Program-made: the position numbers and the translations under genes
NCBI RefSeq assembly: GCF_006517435.1
Contig: NZ_VHQG01000001.1
Coordinates: 748,863 to 782,192, forward strand
DNA from: Schumannella soli
GTDB taxonomy: Bacteria; Actinomycetota; Actinomycetes; Actinomycetales; Microbacteriaceae
Direction: 5' to 3'
DNA: 33,330 nt
Part shown: in pieces, positions 16,446 through 26,606 of the stretch
Position numbering within the stretch: position 1 is the first letter of the stretch
How the letters are laid out: every line of letters begins with the position of its first letter
The notes under the pieces: model-generated
Told to the model about the DNA's origin: nothing
Seen by the model: the letters and a program-made list of their open reading frames with translations, nothing else
Database searches by the model: none

Positions 16446-17966
16446 TCAGAGCCGCCCGGCCAGCCGGTAGTACGCCTGATTCCACTGCACCTCGCGCTCG
16501 AAGTCGCGCAGGGTCGTCCCCTCGTCGACCACGAGCAGCTCGGTGGAGGTGAGCTTCGCGAAGTCGCGGAAGACATCCACCCCCACCTGCGTCGTCATGA
16601 CCGTGTGATGCGCGGCGCCGGCGGTCAGCCAGGCGGCGGCGCTGGTGTGGAAGTCGGGGGCGGGTCGCCACACGGCGCGGCCGACGGGCAGCTTCGGCAT
16701 GGGATGCGGCAGCGCCACGTTCTCGACGGCGTTCGCGACGAGGCGGAAGCGGTCGCGCAGATCCGACATCGCGACGACGACGGCCGGGCCGGGGTCGGCG
16801 GTGAAGACGAGCCGCACCGGGTCGTCCTTGCCGCCGATGCCGAGCGGGTGGATCTCGAGCGACGGCTTCGCGCCGGTGAGACGCGGCGAGACCTCGAGCA
16901 TGTGCGCGCCGAGGATGAGCTCGGCGCCCGGTGTGAGGTCGTAGGTGTAGTCCTCCATGAGCGAGGCGCCGCCCGGCAGGCCCGCGCCCATGACCGTCGC
17001 GAGACGCACCAGCACCGCCGTCTTCCAGTCCCCCTCCGCGCCGAAGCCGTAGCCGTCGGCCATGAGCCGCTGCACCGCGACCCCGGGCAGCTGCTTCAGG
17101 GCGCCGAGGTCTTCGAAGCTGTCGGTGAACGCGGTGAAGCCGCCCGCCTCGAGGAAGGCGCGCAGGCCCAGTTCCTGCCGCGCCGCATCCACGACCGCAG
17201 CGCGGCGCGCGCCGCCCGGACGCAGCTCGGGAACGACGTCGTAGAGCGCGTCGTACTCCGCGGCGAGCGCGGTCGCCTCGGCGTCGGACACCGCATCCAC
17301 GGCGGCCCCGAGCTCGTTCACCGGCCAGGTGTTCACGCTCACGCCGAAGCGGATCTGCGCCTCGGTCTTGTCGCCCTCGGTCACGGCGACGTCGCGCATG
17401 TTGTCGCCGAAGCGCGCGACCTTCATCGTCTTCAGCGCCGCGACCCCCGAGGCGGCACGCGCCCAGGTTCCGACCCGGTCCGCGACCGCCGGGTCGCTGA
17501 CGTGGCCGACGACCGTGACCCGCGGCAGGTCGAGGCGGGTCTGAATGTAGGCGAACTCGCGATCGCCGTGCGCCGCCTGGTTGAGGTTCATGAAGTCGAA
17601 GTCGATCTCGCCCCAGGGCAGCTCGACGTTCGCCTGCGTGTGCAGGTGCAGCAGCGGCTTCGCGAGCTCGGCGAGCCCGGTGATCCACATCTTGGCGGGG
17701 CTGAAGGTGTGGGCCCAGGCGATCACGCCCACGACCCGGTCGTCGCCGTTGGCGTCGAGCGCGAGGCGGCGGATCGCGTCGGCGTCGGTCAGCACCGGCT
17801 TCCACACGATCGTCACCGGCACCGCCGACGTCGCCGCGAGGGTCTCGGCCACGACGCGCGACTGCGCCGCCACCTGGCGCAGGGTCTCCTCGCCGTAGAG
17901 ACCCTGCGATCCGGTGACGAACCAGACGACGTTCTCGCGGAGGTCGGGGGTGATGCTGCGGTTCAT
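16446..17966 (-). CDS. araA: L-arabinose isomerase
   Basis: This 506-residue enzyme converts L-arabinose to L-ribulose, the first step of the pathway; the length matches the family (about 500). The sequence closely follows known AraA proteins: [16 protein letters not shown] near the N-terminus, [59 protein letters not shown], the glutamate-bearing [13 protein letters not shown] and SLMEDYTY, and AAHHTVMTT with a metal-ligand histidine. The start at 17966 matches the usual N-terminus; the longer open frame upstream is shadow. It is the last gene of the - strand arabinose operon, 140 bases after araB. That gap holds short palindromes (GCCGGCGCCGGC at about 18007) but no clear promoter. Confidence 0.96.
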   Translation of the reverse strand: MNRSITPDLRENVVWFVTGSQGLYGEETLRQVAAQSRVVAETLAATSAVPVTIVWKPVLTDADAIRRLALDANGDDRVVGVIAWAHTFSPAKMWITGLAELAKPLLHLHTQANVELPWGEIDFDFMNLNQAAHGDREFAYIQTRLDLPRVTVVGHVSDPAVADRVGTWARAASGVAALKTMKVARFGDNMRDVAVTEGDKTEAQIRFGVSVNTWPVNELGAAVDAVSDAEATALAAEYDALYDVVPELRPGGARRAAVVDAARQELGLRAFLEAGGFTAFTDSFEDLGALKQLPGVAVQRLMADGYGFGAEGDWKTAVLVRLATVMGAGLPGGASLMEDYTYDLTPGAELILGAHMLEVSPRLTGAKPSLEIHPLGIGGKDDPVRLVFTADPGPAVVVAMSDLRDRFRLVANAVENVALPHPMPKLPVGRAVWRPAPDFHTSAAAWLTAGAAHHTVMTTQVGVDVFRDFAKLTSTELLVVDEGTTLRDFEREVQWNQAYYRLAGRL

Positions 17967-18106
17967 GGGCGGCTCTCGTTCGTGCGGTGGTGGTCGGTGG
18001 ATGGATGCCGGCGCCGGCCCGGCGGGGACCGTACGGTGATCGCGGCGACGGGCGGGCCGGTGGCGATCGGGGTGGATCCGGTCGGTCTCGGTCGGCCGCG
18101 GTCCGC

Positions 18107-19876
18107 TCAGATCGCCGCGACGGCCGCGCGCTCGATGGCGAGCCCGGCGCGGTAGCGCTCGAGCCAGGCGGCGTAGCCGGCGACCTCGGCAGTATCGGGG
18201 TGCGCGACCTCGGGCGCGACGGCGGCGAACACGTGCTCGCGCAGCCAGTCGGCGAGCGCGGGACGCGACGACGCGGCACCGGGCTCGACGGCCGCGTCGG
18301 CGGGGCCGCGTCCACCGTCGCTCAGTGAGTCGGCGTCGCCTCCGGACTCCGCCGCGTAGAGCGCGAGCAGCGCGACGCCCCAGGCGCCGCCCTCGGCGGC
18401 GGTCTCGGCGACCGCGACGGGCGCGTCGAGCGCCGCCGCGAGCACGCGCTGCGCGACTCCCGCCGTGCGGAAGATGCCGCCGTGCGCCTGCATCCGCTCG
18501 ATCGCGACGCCCTCGTCGGCGAGCACGCGCATGCCGAGCGCGAGCGTGCCGAACACGCCGTAGAGCTGCGCCCGCACGAAGTTGCCGAGCGTCAGGTCGC
18601 TGTCGGGGGCGCGCACGACGAGCGGGCGCCCTGCCTCGAGTCCGGCGATCGGCTCGCCGGCGAGGTGGTTGTAGGCGAGCAGTCCGCCGGCCGCCACGTC
18701 GGATCGCGCGGCCTCGCCGAGCAGGGTCGCGAAGACGGCGTCGGCGGTGACCGGCGCGGCTGCACCGGCCCCCGCTCCGTGGCCCGTGCCCGCGGCGCCC
18801 CCGCCGAACGCCTCCGCGAACCGCCGGAACACGGCCGCCCACGCCCCGAGCTCGCTCGCGCCGTTGTTGCAGTGCACCATCGCGACCGGGTCGCCCGCGG
18901 GCGTCGTGACGACGTCGATCTGCTCGAGCGGACGGGCGAGGGGATGCTCGAGCACGACCATCGCGAACACGCTCGTGCCCGCGCTGACGTTGCCGGTGCG
19001 CGGCGCGACGGCGTCGGTCGCGACCATGCCGGTTCCCGCATCCCCCTCGGGCGGGCAGAGCAGCGCGCCGGGCTGCAGGCGTCCGCTCGGGTCGAGCAGG
19101 GCGGCGCCGGCGGCGGTGAGCGCGCCGGCGTAGGCGCCCGCGGCGAGCGGATCGGGCAGCAGCTCGCGCACGGTCGCGGTGAGCCCGACGCCGGTCGCGT
19201 CCGCGGCCCGCGCGGCGAGCTCATCGCAGCGGGCGAGCATCGCGGCGTCGTAGTCGCCCGTCGCGGCGTCGATCGGGAACATGCCCGAGGCGTCGCCGAC
19301 GCCGAGCACCCGCCGCCCGGTCAGCCGCTCGTGCACGTGCCCGGCGAGCGTCGTGAGGTGGGCGACGCGCGGCACGTGCGCCTCGCCGTCGAGCACGGCC
19401 TGGTGCAGGTGCGCGATCGACCAGCGCAGCGGGATGTTGACCCCGAGCTCGGCGCTGAGCTCGCGCGCGGCGGCGCCCGTGCTCGTGTTGCGCCAGGTGC
19501 GGAAGGGCACGAGCAGCTCGCCGTCGGCGTCGAAGGGCAGGTAGCCGTGCATCATCGCCGAGACCCCGATCGCGCGCAGCCGCGTCAGCTCGACCTCCGC
19601 GCCGTAGCGACGACGCACGTCGATCGCGAGGGCCGCGACGGCATCCTGCAGCCCGGTCCAGACGGCGTCGAGGGAGTAGGTCCAGACGCCGTCGACGAGC
19701 TGGTTCTCCCAGTCGTGCGCGCCGGTCGCGAGCACCTCGGTCGGCGTCGCGCCGATCAGGCAGGCCTTGATGCGGGTCGAGCCCAGCTCGATGCCGAGCA
19801 CGGCGCGGCCGTCGGCGATCGTCGCGGCGGCTGCGGGCGAGAAGGCGCCGGGCGCCGGCGAGTCGGATGCGGTCAT
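18107..19876 (-). CDS. araB: L-ribulokinase (FGGY-family carbohydrate kinase)
   Basis: This 589-residue FGGY kinase phosphorylates L-ribulose to L-ribulose 5-phosphate. The N-terminal domain has the actin-like phosphate strand [17 protein letters not shown], then [12 protein letters not shown] and RTWRNTST, and the substrate-site segment [13 protein letters not shown]. The C-terminal domain has [50 protein letters not shown] and [14 protein letters not shown], the typical FGGY ATP-side motif. It is of the type found beside araA in Actinobacteria rather than the enterobacterial sequence. The ATG at 19876 overlaps the araD stop by four bases, so the two are translationally coupled. A poorly conserved Gly/Ala-rich stretch (18765-18800) interrupts the C-terminal domain. 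Confidence 0.9.
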   Translation of the reverse strand: MTASDSPAPGAFSPAAAATIADGRAVLGIELGSTRIKACLIGATPTEVLATGAHDWENQLVDGVWTYSLDAVWTGLQDAVAALAIDVRRRYGAEVELTRLRAIGVSAMMHGYLPFDADGELLVPFRTWRNTSTGAAARELSAELGVNIPLRWSIAHLHQAVLDGEAHVPRVAHLTTLAGHVHERLTGRRVLGVGDASGMFPIDAATGDYDAAMLARCDELAARAADATGVGLTATVRELLPDPLAAGAYAGALTAAGAALLDPSGRLQPGALLCPPEGDAGTGMVATDAVAPRTGNVSAGTSVFAMVVLEHPLARPLEQIDVVTTPAGDPVAMVHCNNGASELGAWAAVFRRFAEAFGGGAAGTGHGAGAGAAAPVTADAVFATLLGEAARSDVAAGGLLAYNHLAGEPIAGLEAGRPLVVRAPDSDLTLGNFVRAQLYGVFGTLALGMRVLADEGVAIERMQAHGGIFRTAGVAQRVLAAALDAPVAVAETAAEGGAWGVALLALYAAESGGDADSLSDGGRGPADAAVEPGAASSRPALADWLREHVFAAVAPEVAHPDTAEVAGYAAWLERYRAGLAIERAAVAAI

Positions 19877-20586
19877 CGGCGGTCGTCCCCATCCTGTCCG
19901 TAGACGTTCTGGTAGCGGGCGTAGAGGTGGTCGATCCGCTCCTGCGGAATCGGGATGAGCGGCCCGGCCTCGCGCGCGAGGTGCACCGAGCGCGCCGCGT
20001 CTTCGCACATGACCGCGGCCTTGACGGCGTCGCGAGCGCTCGCGCCGATCGTGAACGGGCCGTGGTTCTGCATCAGCACGGCCCGCGAGCGGTGGCCGCG
20101 CAGCGTCTCGACGATGCCGCGGCCGATCGAGTCGTCGCCGATCACGGCGAAGGGTCCGATCGGGATGGGCCCGCCGAACTCGTCGGCCATGCCGGTGATG
20201 ACGCAGGGGATCTCCTCGCCCCGCGCGGCCCAGGCGACCGCGTACGTCGAGTGCGTGTGCACGACCCCGCCGACCTCGGGCATCGCGCGGTAGACGTAGG
20301 CGTGCGCCGCCGTGTCGCTCGACGGACTCCGTGAGCTGCCGGGACTGTCGGGGATGACGACGCCGTCCAGGTCGCAGAGCACCAGATCGTCGGCGGTCAG
20401 CTCCTCGTAGGAGACGCCCGAGGGCTTGATGACGAAGAGGTCGGCACCGGGCACGCGGCCCGAGACGTTGCCGCCGGTCCACACGACGAGCCCGTAGCGC
20501 ACGAGCTCCGCGTGCAGAGCGGCGACCTCGGCGCGCGTGCGCTCGATCGCCGCGGCAAGCGCCGCCCCCTCCGTCACCGCGATCAC
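19873..20586 (-). CDS. araD: L-ribulose-5-phosphate 4-epimerase
   Basis: This class II aldolase-fold enzyme has 237 residues and makes D-xylulose 5-phosphate, the end product of the arabinose pathway. Its motifs are TGGNVSGRVPGADLFVIKPSG (37-57), SSDTAAHAYVYRAMPE (89-104), the zinc ligands H110 and H112 in VVHTHS, H175 in MQNHGPF, and the conserved ending YQNVYGQ. The GTG at 20586 was chosen because it overlaps the permease stop in a GTGA; a second GTG at 20577 is possible. The loop before the SSDT motif (DSPGSSRS) is slightly long and serine-rich. The gene sits between the sugar transporter and the kinase. Confidence 0.93.
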   Translation of the reverse strand: MIAVTEGAALAAAIERTRAEVAALHAELVRYGLVVWTGGNVSGRVPGADLFVIKPSGVSYEELTADDLVLCDLDGVVIPDSPGSSRSPSSDTAAHAYVYRAMPEVGGVVHTHSTYAVAWAARGEEIPCVITGMADEFGGPIPIGPFAVIGDDSIGRGIVETLRGHRSRAVLMQNHGPFTIGASARDAVKAAVMCEDAARSVHLAREAGPLIPIPQERIDHLYARYQNVYGQDGDDRR

Positions 20587-21784
20587 TTCCCGCTGCGGCG
20601 CTTGTTGTAGACGTCGAAGGCGACGGCCGCGAGCAGCACGAGACCCTTGATCAGCGACTGGAACTCGGTGCCGACGCCGAGGATCGACATGCCGTTGTTG
20701 AGGATGCCGATGATCAGACCGCCGATGATCGCGCCGGTCACGCGGCCGATTCCGCCGGTGACCGCGGCGCCGCCGATGAAGACGGCTGCGATCGCATCCA
20801 GCTCGAATCCGTCGCCCGCCTTCGGGTTGGCGAGGTTCAGCTGCGCCGTGAAGACGAGCCCGGCGAGCGCCGACAGCACCCCCATGTTGACGAACAGCAG
20901 GAAGGTGACGCGCTGCGTCTTCACGCCCGAGAGAGCGGCCGCGTTGAGGTTGCCGCCGATCGCGTAGATGTGGCGGCCGAACACGCTGCGCGCCATGACG
21001 GCCGAGTAGGCGACGACGAGCACGGCCAGGATGATCAGCACGATCGGGGTGCCGCGGTAGCTGGCGAGCAGGAACGCCACCAGCAGGATGAGCACGGTCG
21101 TGAACGCGGTCTTCGCCACGAACCACGGCATCGGCTCGTCTTCGACGTTGTAGCGGCGACGTACCAGGCGCCCGCGGATGCCCGCCGCGATCAGCGCGAC
21201 CGCCGACAGCACGCCGAGCACGATCGTCAGCGGCTCGACGAAGCTGACGCCGCCGCCGAGGTCGGGCAGGAAGCCCGATCCGATCGCGCGGAAGCCATCG
21301 GGGAAGGGCGAGATCTGCTGGTTCTGCAGCGTGATCTGGGTCAGGCCGCGGAAGGTCAGCATGCCCGCCAGCGTCACGATGAACGCCGGGATCTTGAAGT
21401 AGGCGATCCAGAAGCCCTGCCAGCATCCGATCAGCGCTCCCAGCACGAGGCAGAGCACGGCAGCCACCGGCCAAGGGATGCCCCACTTCGTGATCATCAC
21501 ACCCGCCATCGCGCCCGTGAAGGCGACGACCGAGCCGACGCTGAGGTCGATGTGGCCGGCGATGATCACCATCACCATGCCGATCGCGAGGATCAGGATG
21601 TAGCTGTTCTGCACGACCAGGTTCGACACGTTGATCGGCTTGAGCGTGATGCCCTGCGTCGCCACCTCGAAGAAGACGACGATGACGATGAGCGCGATGA
21701 ACAGGCCGATCTGACGCAGCTGCCCCGCGAGGAAGCGGCTCGCTCGCTGCAGCACGCCGGTCTGCGGCGCGGGGGTGGTGGCGG

Positions 21785-21788
<4 letters not shown>
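20583..21788 (-). CDS. mmsB: Sugar ABC transporter permease (MmsB/XylH/GguB type)
   Basis: This 401-residue inner-membrane protein has about ten predicted helices and the branched-chain/monosaccharide permease signature. Typical stretches are [85 protein letters not shown] and [18 protein letters not shown]. With the ATPase next door and the ChvE-type binding protein it forms a monosaccharide importer, here very likely for L-arabinose. The start is a GTG overlapping the ATPase stop in GTGA, and its own stop overlaps araD, so transporter and catabolic genes are translated as one coupled unit. Confidence 0.93.
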
Positions 21789-23326
<1,538 letters not shown>

Positions 23327-23425
23327 CGGTCCTCTCCGTCGAGGGCTGGATCTTCGGGTGGTGCGGGGCGGCGGCGGGGGAGCGCCGGGGTGGTCTGGTG
23401 CCGGGCTTCTGCCGGGACGAGCTCA

Positions 23426-23454
23426 GGTGGGGCGCCGCCGGGCGGCGCCCCACC
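23426..23454 (-). terminator. Strong intercistronic hairpin after the sugar-binding protein gene
   Basis: Fourteen-base perfect arms (GGTGGGGCGCCGCC / GGCGGCGCCCCACC) separated by one base lie ten bases past the chvE stop and 99 bases before mmsA starts. It probably acts as an attenuator and 3' stabiliser, giving more binding-protein mRNA than ATPase/permease mRNA. Confidence 0.6.
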
Positions 23455-23463
23455 ATCCCCCGC

Positions 23464-24585
23464 TTACTTCAGGTCGGCCTCGGTGTAGTAGCCCGAGTCG
23501 ACGAGCACCTTCTTGTAGTTGTCCTTGGTCACGACGGTCGGCTGGAACAGGAAGGTCGGAACGACCTTGACCTTGTTGTCGTAGCTCTTCGTGTCGTTCA
23601 CCTCGGGCTTCGTGCCGGTGAGCAGGTCGTCGGCCATCTTCACGGCCTCGTCGGCCAGCTGACGGGTGTCCTTGTAGATGGTCGAGTACTGCTGGCCCGC
23701 GATGATCGACTTGACCGAGGCGGCCTCCGCATCCTGACCCGTGATGATCGGCAGGGCGTCGGTGGCGTAGCCGGCGCTGGTCAGCGCCGAGATGATGCCG
23801 ATCGAGAGGCCGTCGTACGGCGACAGCACGCCGTCGACCTTCTTGCCGCCCGAGTAGGTGGAGGCGATGAGGTCCTGCATGCGCTTCTGCGCCGTGGCCG
23901 GGTCCCAGCGCAGCGTGGCGACCTGGGTGAAGCCGGTCTGGCCGCTGCCGACGACGAGGGTGCCGTCGTCGATGTACTTCTTCAGCGTGTCCATCGCGCC
24001 GTTGTAGAAGAACGTGGCGTTGTTGTCGTCGGGGCTTCCGGCGAAGAGCTCGACGTTGAAGGGACCCTTCTCGCCGGTCTCCTTGCCATCGGCGTCGAGG
24101 ACGCCGAGGCCGGTGAGCAGGCTCGTCGCCTGGTCGACGCCGACCTTGTAGTTGTCGAAGGTCGTGTAGTAGTCGACGTTCTTGTTGCCGTTGATGAGAC
24201 GGTCGTAGGCGATGACCTTGACGCCCTGTTCGGCGGCCTGGTCGAGCTGGTCGCTCAGCGCGGTGCCGTCGATCGACGCGACGATGAGGATCTTCGCGCC
24301 CTTGGTGAGCATGTTGCTGATCTGCTGCACCTGCTGGGGGATCTTGTCGTCGGCGTACTCGAGGTCGACCTTGTAGCCGAGCTTCTCGAGGCCCGACTTG
24401 ACCGCGTCGCCGTCCTTGATCCAGCGCTCGGAGGTCTTCGTCGGCATGGCGACGCCGACGAGAGCGCCCTTGTTGTCGCCGCTGCCGCTGTCGCCGCCGG
24501 TGCCGCCGCGGCCTCCGGAGCAGGCGGCCAGGCTGACCGCGACGCCCAGCGCCGCGGCGCCGAGCAGGACCTTCTTGATGTTCAC
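23464..24585 (-). CDS. chvE: Sugar-binding lipoprotein (ChvE/MmsE type)
   Basis: This 373-residue solute-binding protein has a lipoprotein signal with lipobox SLAAC (C22), then a Gly/Ser-rich linker ([14 protein letters not shown]) and a two-lobed periplasmic-binding fold. Family stretches include [87 protein letters not shown] and the ending GYYTEADLK. It captures a monosaccharide, probably L-arabinose given the neighbouring araBDA genes, and hands it to MmsA/MmsB. The start is a GTG with an excellent AAGGAAGGA ribosome site. A small hairpin (GATGAC / GTCATC, 24601-24618) lies just before that site, and a C/A-rich leader precedes it. Confidence 0.94.
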   Translation of the reverse strand: MNIKKVLLGAAALGVAVSLAACSGGRGGTGGDSGSGDNKGALVGVAMPTKTSERWIKDGDAVKSGLEKLGYKVDLEYADDKIPQQVQQISNMLTKGAKILIVASIDGTALSDQLDQAAEQGVKVIAYDRLINGNKNVDYYTTFDNYKVGVDQATSLLTGLGVLDADGKETGEKGPFNVELFAGSPDDNNATFFYNGAMDTLKKYIDDGTLVVGSGQTGFTQVATLRWDPATAQKRMQDLIASTYSGGKKVDGVLSPYDGLSIGIISALTSAGYATDALPIITGQDAEAASVKSIIAGQQYSTIYKDTRQLADEAVKMADDLLTGTKPEVNDTKSYDNKVKVVPTFLFQPTVVTKDNYKKVLVDSGYYTEADLK

Positions 24586-24741
24586 GGTGTTCCTTCCTTG
24601 GATGACGGCTGTGTCATCGCGGGGTGGGTGACCCGCGCCGGGTGTGCGGCGGGGGCCGTGTGGCTGAGGTGGTGCTGGGGTACGGCTGGTGGTGCTGGGT
24701 CGTGCGTGTGGTGGGGTTGTGGATCCGGTGTTCGGGAGGGG

Positions 24742-25155
24742 TCAGGTCGTGGGATGCGCGGCGCGGTCGCGCTGCTCGTGCGCGGCGCCGGCCGCGTCGA
24801 CGGCGGCGTCGAGGTCGGCGCCGGCGATGCGCAGCTCGCCCGACTGGACGACGGCGCCGAGCGCGGCGTCGGCGCGGTAGCGGCGGGCATGGTCGGCGAG
24901 GTCGGCCTCGCCGACCTCGCCCCCGGGGGTGTGCGGCACGACGGTTGCGTCGTCCTGCGCGAGCACGAAGCCCTCGGGGCCGTGCGGGGCGACACCGTCG
25001 GGGGTGATGAGGAACAGCGCCTCGTCGGCGACGCGGGCGCTCACGCGGTCGCCCGCATCCAGCACCCCCGTCTCGCGCAGACGCGCATCGGCGGCGGCGA
25101 TCGCCTCGCGGGTGCGGGCCACGGCGACCTCGAGCTCAGCGGCGCGAGCGGTCAT
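24742..25155 (-). CDS. Degenerate, half-length class II aldolase-like protein
   Basis: This 137-residue protein is the first gene after the arabinose promoter. It aligns by eye with the N-terminal half of AraD. ARTREAIAAADARLRETGVLDAGDRVSARV resembles the AraD stretch around YGLVVWTGGNVSGRV. FLITPDGVAPHGPEGFVLAQDDATVVP matches FVIKPSGVSYEELTADDLVLCDLDG. ADHARRYRADAALGAVVQS matches AAHAYVYRAMPEVGGVVHTHS. Where AraD has its zinc ligands (HTH), this protein has VQS, and the later NHG ligand region is missing, so it should lack epimerase or aldolase activity. The frame is intact with normal codon use, which argues against a dead fragment. A regulatory or subunit-interacting role is possible. The start at 25155 is the first ATG; an in-frame upstream start exists. 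Confidence 0.65.
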   Translation of the reverse strand: MTARAAELEVAVARTREAIAAADARLRETGVLDAGDRVSARVADEALFLITPDGVAPHGPEGFVLAQDDATVVPHTPGGEVGEADLADHARRYRADAALGAVVQSGELRIAGADLDAAVDAAGAAHEQRDRAAHPTT

Positions 25156-25220
25156 GCGCGGCGGCTCTCGCGGGCGGGGGTGGTGCGTCTCTGCACGGGG
25201 CGACTCCGGTGTCATCCGTT

Positions 25221-25238
25221 CATGTGACCGTTCACATG
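25221..25238. promoter_or_regulatory. LacI-type operator of the arabinose operon
   Basis: CATGTGACCGTTCACATG is an 18-base palindrome with a central CG and 8 of 9 matching positions per arm, the classic shape of a LacI/GalR-family operator. It begins just downstream of the predicted start point of the arabinose operon. Confidence 0.7.
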
Positions 25239-25248
25239 AGGTGGGAAG

Positions 25249-25279
25249 ACTGTACCGCTGAAACGGTCACATCCGTCAA
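25249..25279 (-). promoter_or_regulatory. Promoter of the arabinose operon with a second half-operator
   Basis: On the - strand TTGACG (25274-25279) and TACAGT (25249-25254) are separated by 19 bases. The spacer carries ATGTGACCG, a copy of the left half of the operator at 25221-25238, so a weaker second repressor site probably overlaps the promoter. The leader from the predicted start (about 25242) to the first gene is near 87 bases. Confidence 0.6.
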
Positions 25280-25351
25280 GGGGCAGTTTTCGCGAGCTCT
25301 CCGGCCGACCGCCGCGGTGTCGCCCGAGCGACTGTGCGGGAGCCGTGGGGG

Positions 25352-26362
25352 TCAGCGCCGCGGGGGTGCGGTGGAGGCGCGCAGCACGAGCTCGGGCGGC
25401 ACCATCGAGTGGTCGGCTCGCGCCTCGCCGCGCAGCTGCGCGAGCAGCAGCGAGAGCGCACGGCGCCCCAGCTCAGGGAAGTTCTGGCGCACCGTCGTCA
25501 GCGGCGGTGCGAAGTGCGCTGCCTCGGGGATGTCGTCGAAGCCGACGATCGAGATGTCGCCCGGAACATCCAGCCCCATGTCGCGGCAGGCGTGCTGCAG
25601 CCCCAGCGCCATCTGGTCGTTGCCGGCGAACACCGCCGTGAAGTCCCGCACCCGCAGCAGCTCGAGCCCGGCGTAGTACCCGAAGGCCGACGACCAGTCG
25701 CCGAGGATCGGCGCACGCGTGCGCAGGTCGTGCGCGTCGAGCTCGCGCAGGTAGCCCTGCATGCGCGCCTCGGCCTCGATCCAGTCCTGCGGACCGGCGA
25801 TGTGCAGGATCTCCTCGTGCCCGAGCTCGATGAGGTGCCGGGTGGCGACCCGCGCGCCCTCGACCTGGTCGACGCTGAGGCTGCTCGGCGCATCCGAGAT
25901 CGCCGCCGACTCGAGTGTGACGACCGGCACCGAGAGCCCGAGCGCGCGCACCGCCTCGAACACGCGCACCTGCGGCGCGACGACGACCAGCGCCTCGACG
26001 CCCTGCCCGAGCAGGTACTCGACGCTCGCCGCGACCGAGGCGTAGTCGCTGGATGCCGGGCTCGTGATGCTGATGCGGTAGCCGGCCTCGCGGGCGGCCG
26101 CCTCGATCGAGGTGATCGCCGTCGCCGGACCGTAGTAGGCGGTGGATGCCGACAGCAGCCCGATCGTGCGCGAACGTCCGGCGACGAGCGCGCGCGCGGC
26201 CGGGTTCGGCCGGTAGCCGAGCTCGGCGATCGCCGCCTCGACCCGCTGCCGCGTCTCGACCCGGATGCTCGGGCTGTCGTTGAGCACACGGCTGACCGTC
26301 TGGTACGAGACCCCGGCGACGCGCGCGACGTCCCTGATGTTGGGCGCGCGCACCGGATCCAT
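25352..26362 (-). CDS. LacI-family regulator of the arabinose operon
   Basis: This 336-residue protein has the LacI helix-turn-helix NIRDVARVAGVSYQTVSRVLND (8-29) and hinge RPNPAARALVAGRSRTIGLLS, then a sugar-binding core related to periplasmic binding proteins. The core includes GLELLRVRDFTAVFAGNDQMALGLQHACRDMG and DISIVGFDDIPEAAHFAPPLTTVRQN. It lies upstream of the arabinose genes on the same strand, and a matching palindrome sits in the promoter that follows, so it is very likely their repressor, released by arabinose or a derivative. It differs from the GntR-type AraR of Bacillus. A TAACCT seven bases before the ATG suggests a leaderless mRNA. Confidence 0.9.
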   Translation of the reverse strand: MDPVRAPNIRDVARVAGVSYQTVSRVLNDSPSIRVETRQRVEAAIAELGYRPNPAARALVAGRSRTIGLLSASTAYYGPATAITSIEAAAREAGYRISITSPASSDYASVAASVEYLLGQGVEALVVVAPQVRVFEAVRALGLSVPVVTLESAAISDAPSSLSVDQVEGARVATRHLIELGHEEILHIAGPQDWIEAEARMQGYLRELDAHDLRTRAPILGDWSSAFGYYAGLELLRVRDFTAVFAGNDQMALGLQHACRDMGLDVPGDISIVGFDDIPEAAHFAPPLTTVRQNFPELGRRALSLLLAQLRGEARADHSMVPPELVLRASTAPPRR

Positions 26363-26369
26363 GAGTCGA

Positions 26370-26375
26370 AGGTTA
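26370..26375 (-). promoter_or_regulatory. Candidate -10 (TAACCT) of the lacI-family gene
   Basis: AGGTTA on the + strand reads TAACCT on the - strand and ends seven bases before the ATG at 26362, the spacing of a leaderless transcript. No good -35 is visible. Confidence 0.4.
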
Positions 26376-26407
26376 GTGCGCGCGTCGGGCGCGATCCTGC
26401 GGCGGTG

Positions 26408-26479
26408 CCCGCACGATGCCCCACGTGGCCCGCCTCGGCATCAGCTCGGCCCTCGCGCCGTTCGCATGCATCGTGAGGG
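26408..26479. repeat. Imperfect palindrome sharing words with the 16355 element
   Basis: CCCgCACGATGC (26408-26419) pairs with GCATCGTGaGGG (26468-26479) across a 48-base loop. The loop contains CCCGCCTCG and TCGGCCCTCGCG, both of which also occur in or beside the inverted repeat at 16341-16407. It could be a decayed relative of that element. The stretch between the LacI-family gene and the hydrolase (26363-26606) holds this palindrome and the hairpin next to it but no convincing gene. Confidence 0.35.
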
Positions 26480-26486
26480 GTCGCAC

Positions 26487-26527
26487 AGGCCCCGAGAGCC
26501 CGCCGATATCGGCTCTCGACGGGGCCT
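26487..26527. terminator. Strong hairpin between divergent genes
   Basis: AGGCCCC-GAGAGCC (26487-26500) pairs with GGCTCTC-gac-GGGGCCT (26511-26527). CCGATATCGG forms the tip, and there is one three-base bulge. It is terminator-like, yet both flanking genes point away from it. Confidence 0.5.
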
Positions 26528-26594
26528 CTGCGCCCCCTCGGAGATCAGGTGGGCGAGTGCTGGCACGATCGGGCTGACTCCGAGGTGACGTTGC

Positions 26595-26600
26595 TACGGT
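26595..26600 (+). promoter_or_regulatory. Candidate -10 (TACGGT) of the hydrolase gene
   Basis: TACGGT ends six bases before the ATG at 26607, and GCTGAC (26573-26578) could be the -35 with a 16-base spacer. No ribosome site is present, so a leaderless mRNA is likely. Confidence 0.4.
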
Positions 26601-26606
26601 CGCGAG

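Noticed and set aside
18000-18060. Promoter or terminator between araB and araA
   Set aside because: Only short self-complementary words (GCCGGCGCCGGC, ACCGTACGGT) occur, with no convincing -35/-10 pair or stable stem.
16446-18842. AraA with a 290-residue N-terminal extension
   Set aside because: The extension is arginine-rich shadow of the kinase gene. Known AraA proteins begin just before VWFVTGSQ, matching the ATG at 17966.
18107-20482. A fused protein extending the kinase frame upstream through araD
   Set aside because: The upstream part is an out-of-frame shadow of araD. The kinase motifs begin right after the ATG at 19876, which overlaps the araD stop.
24582-24995. - strand 137-residue frame upstream of the sugar-binding protein
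   Set aside because: It is rich in Pro, His, Ser, Arg and Thr and overlaps the aldolase-like gene in another frame. The C/A-rich leader explains its composition.
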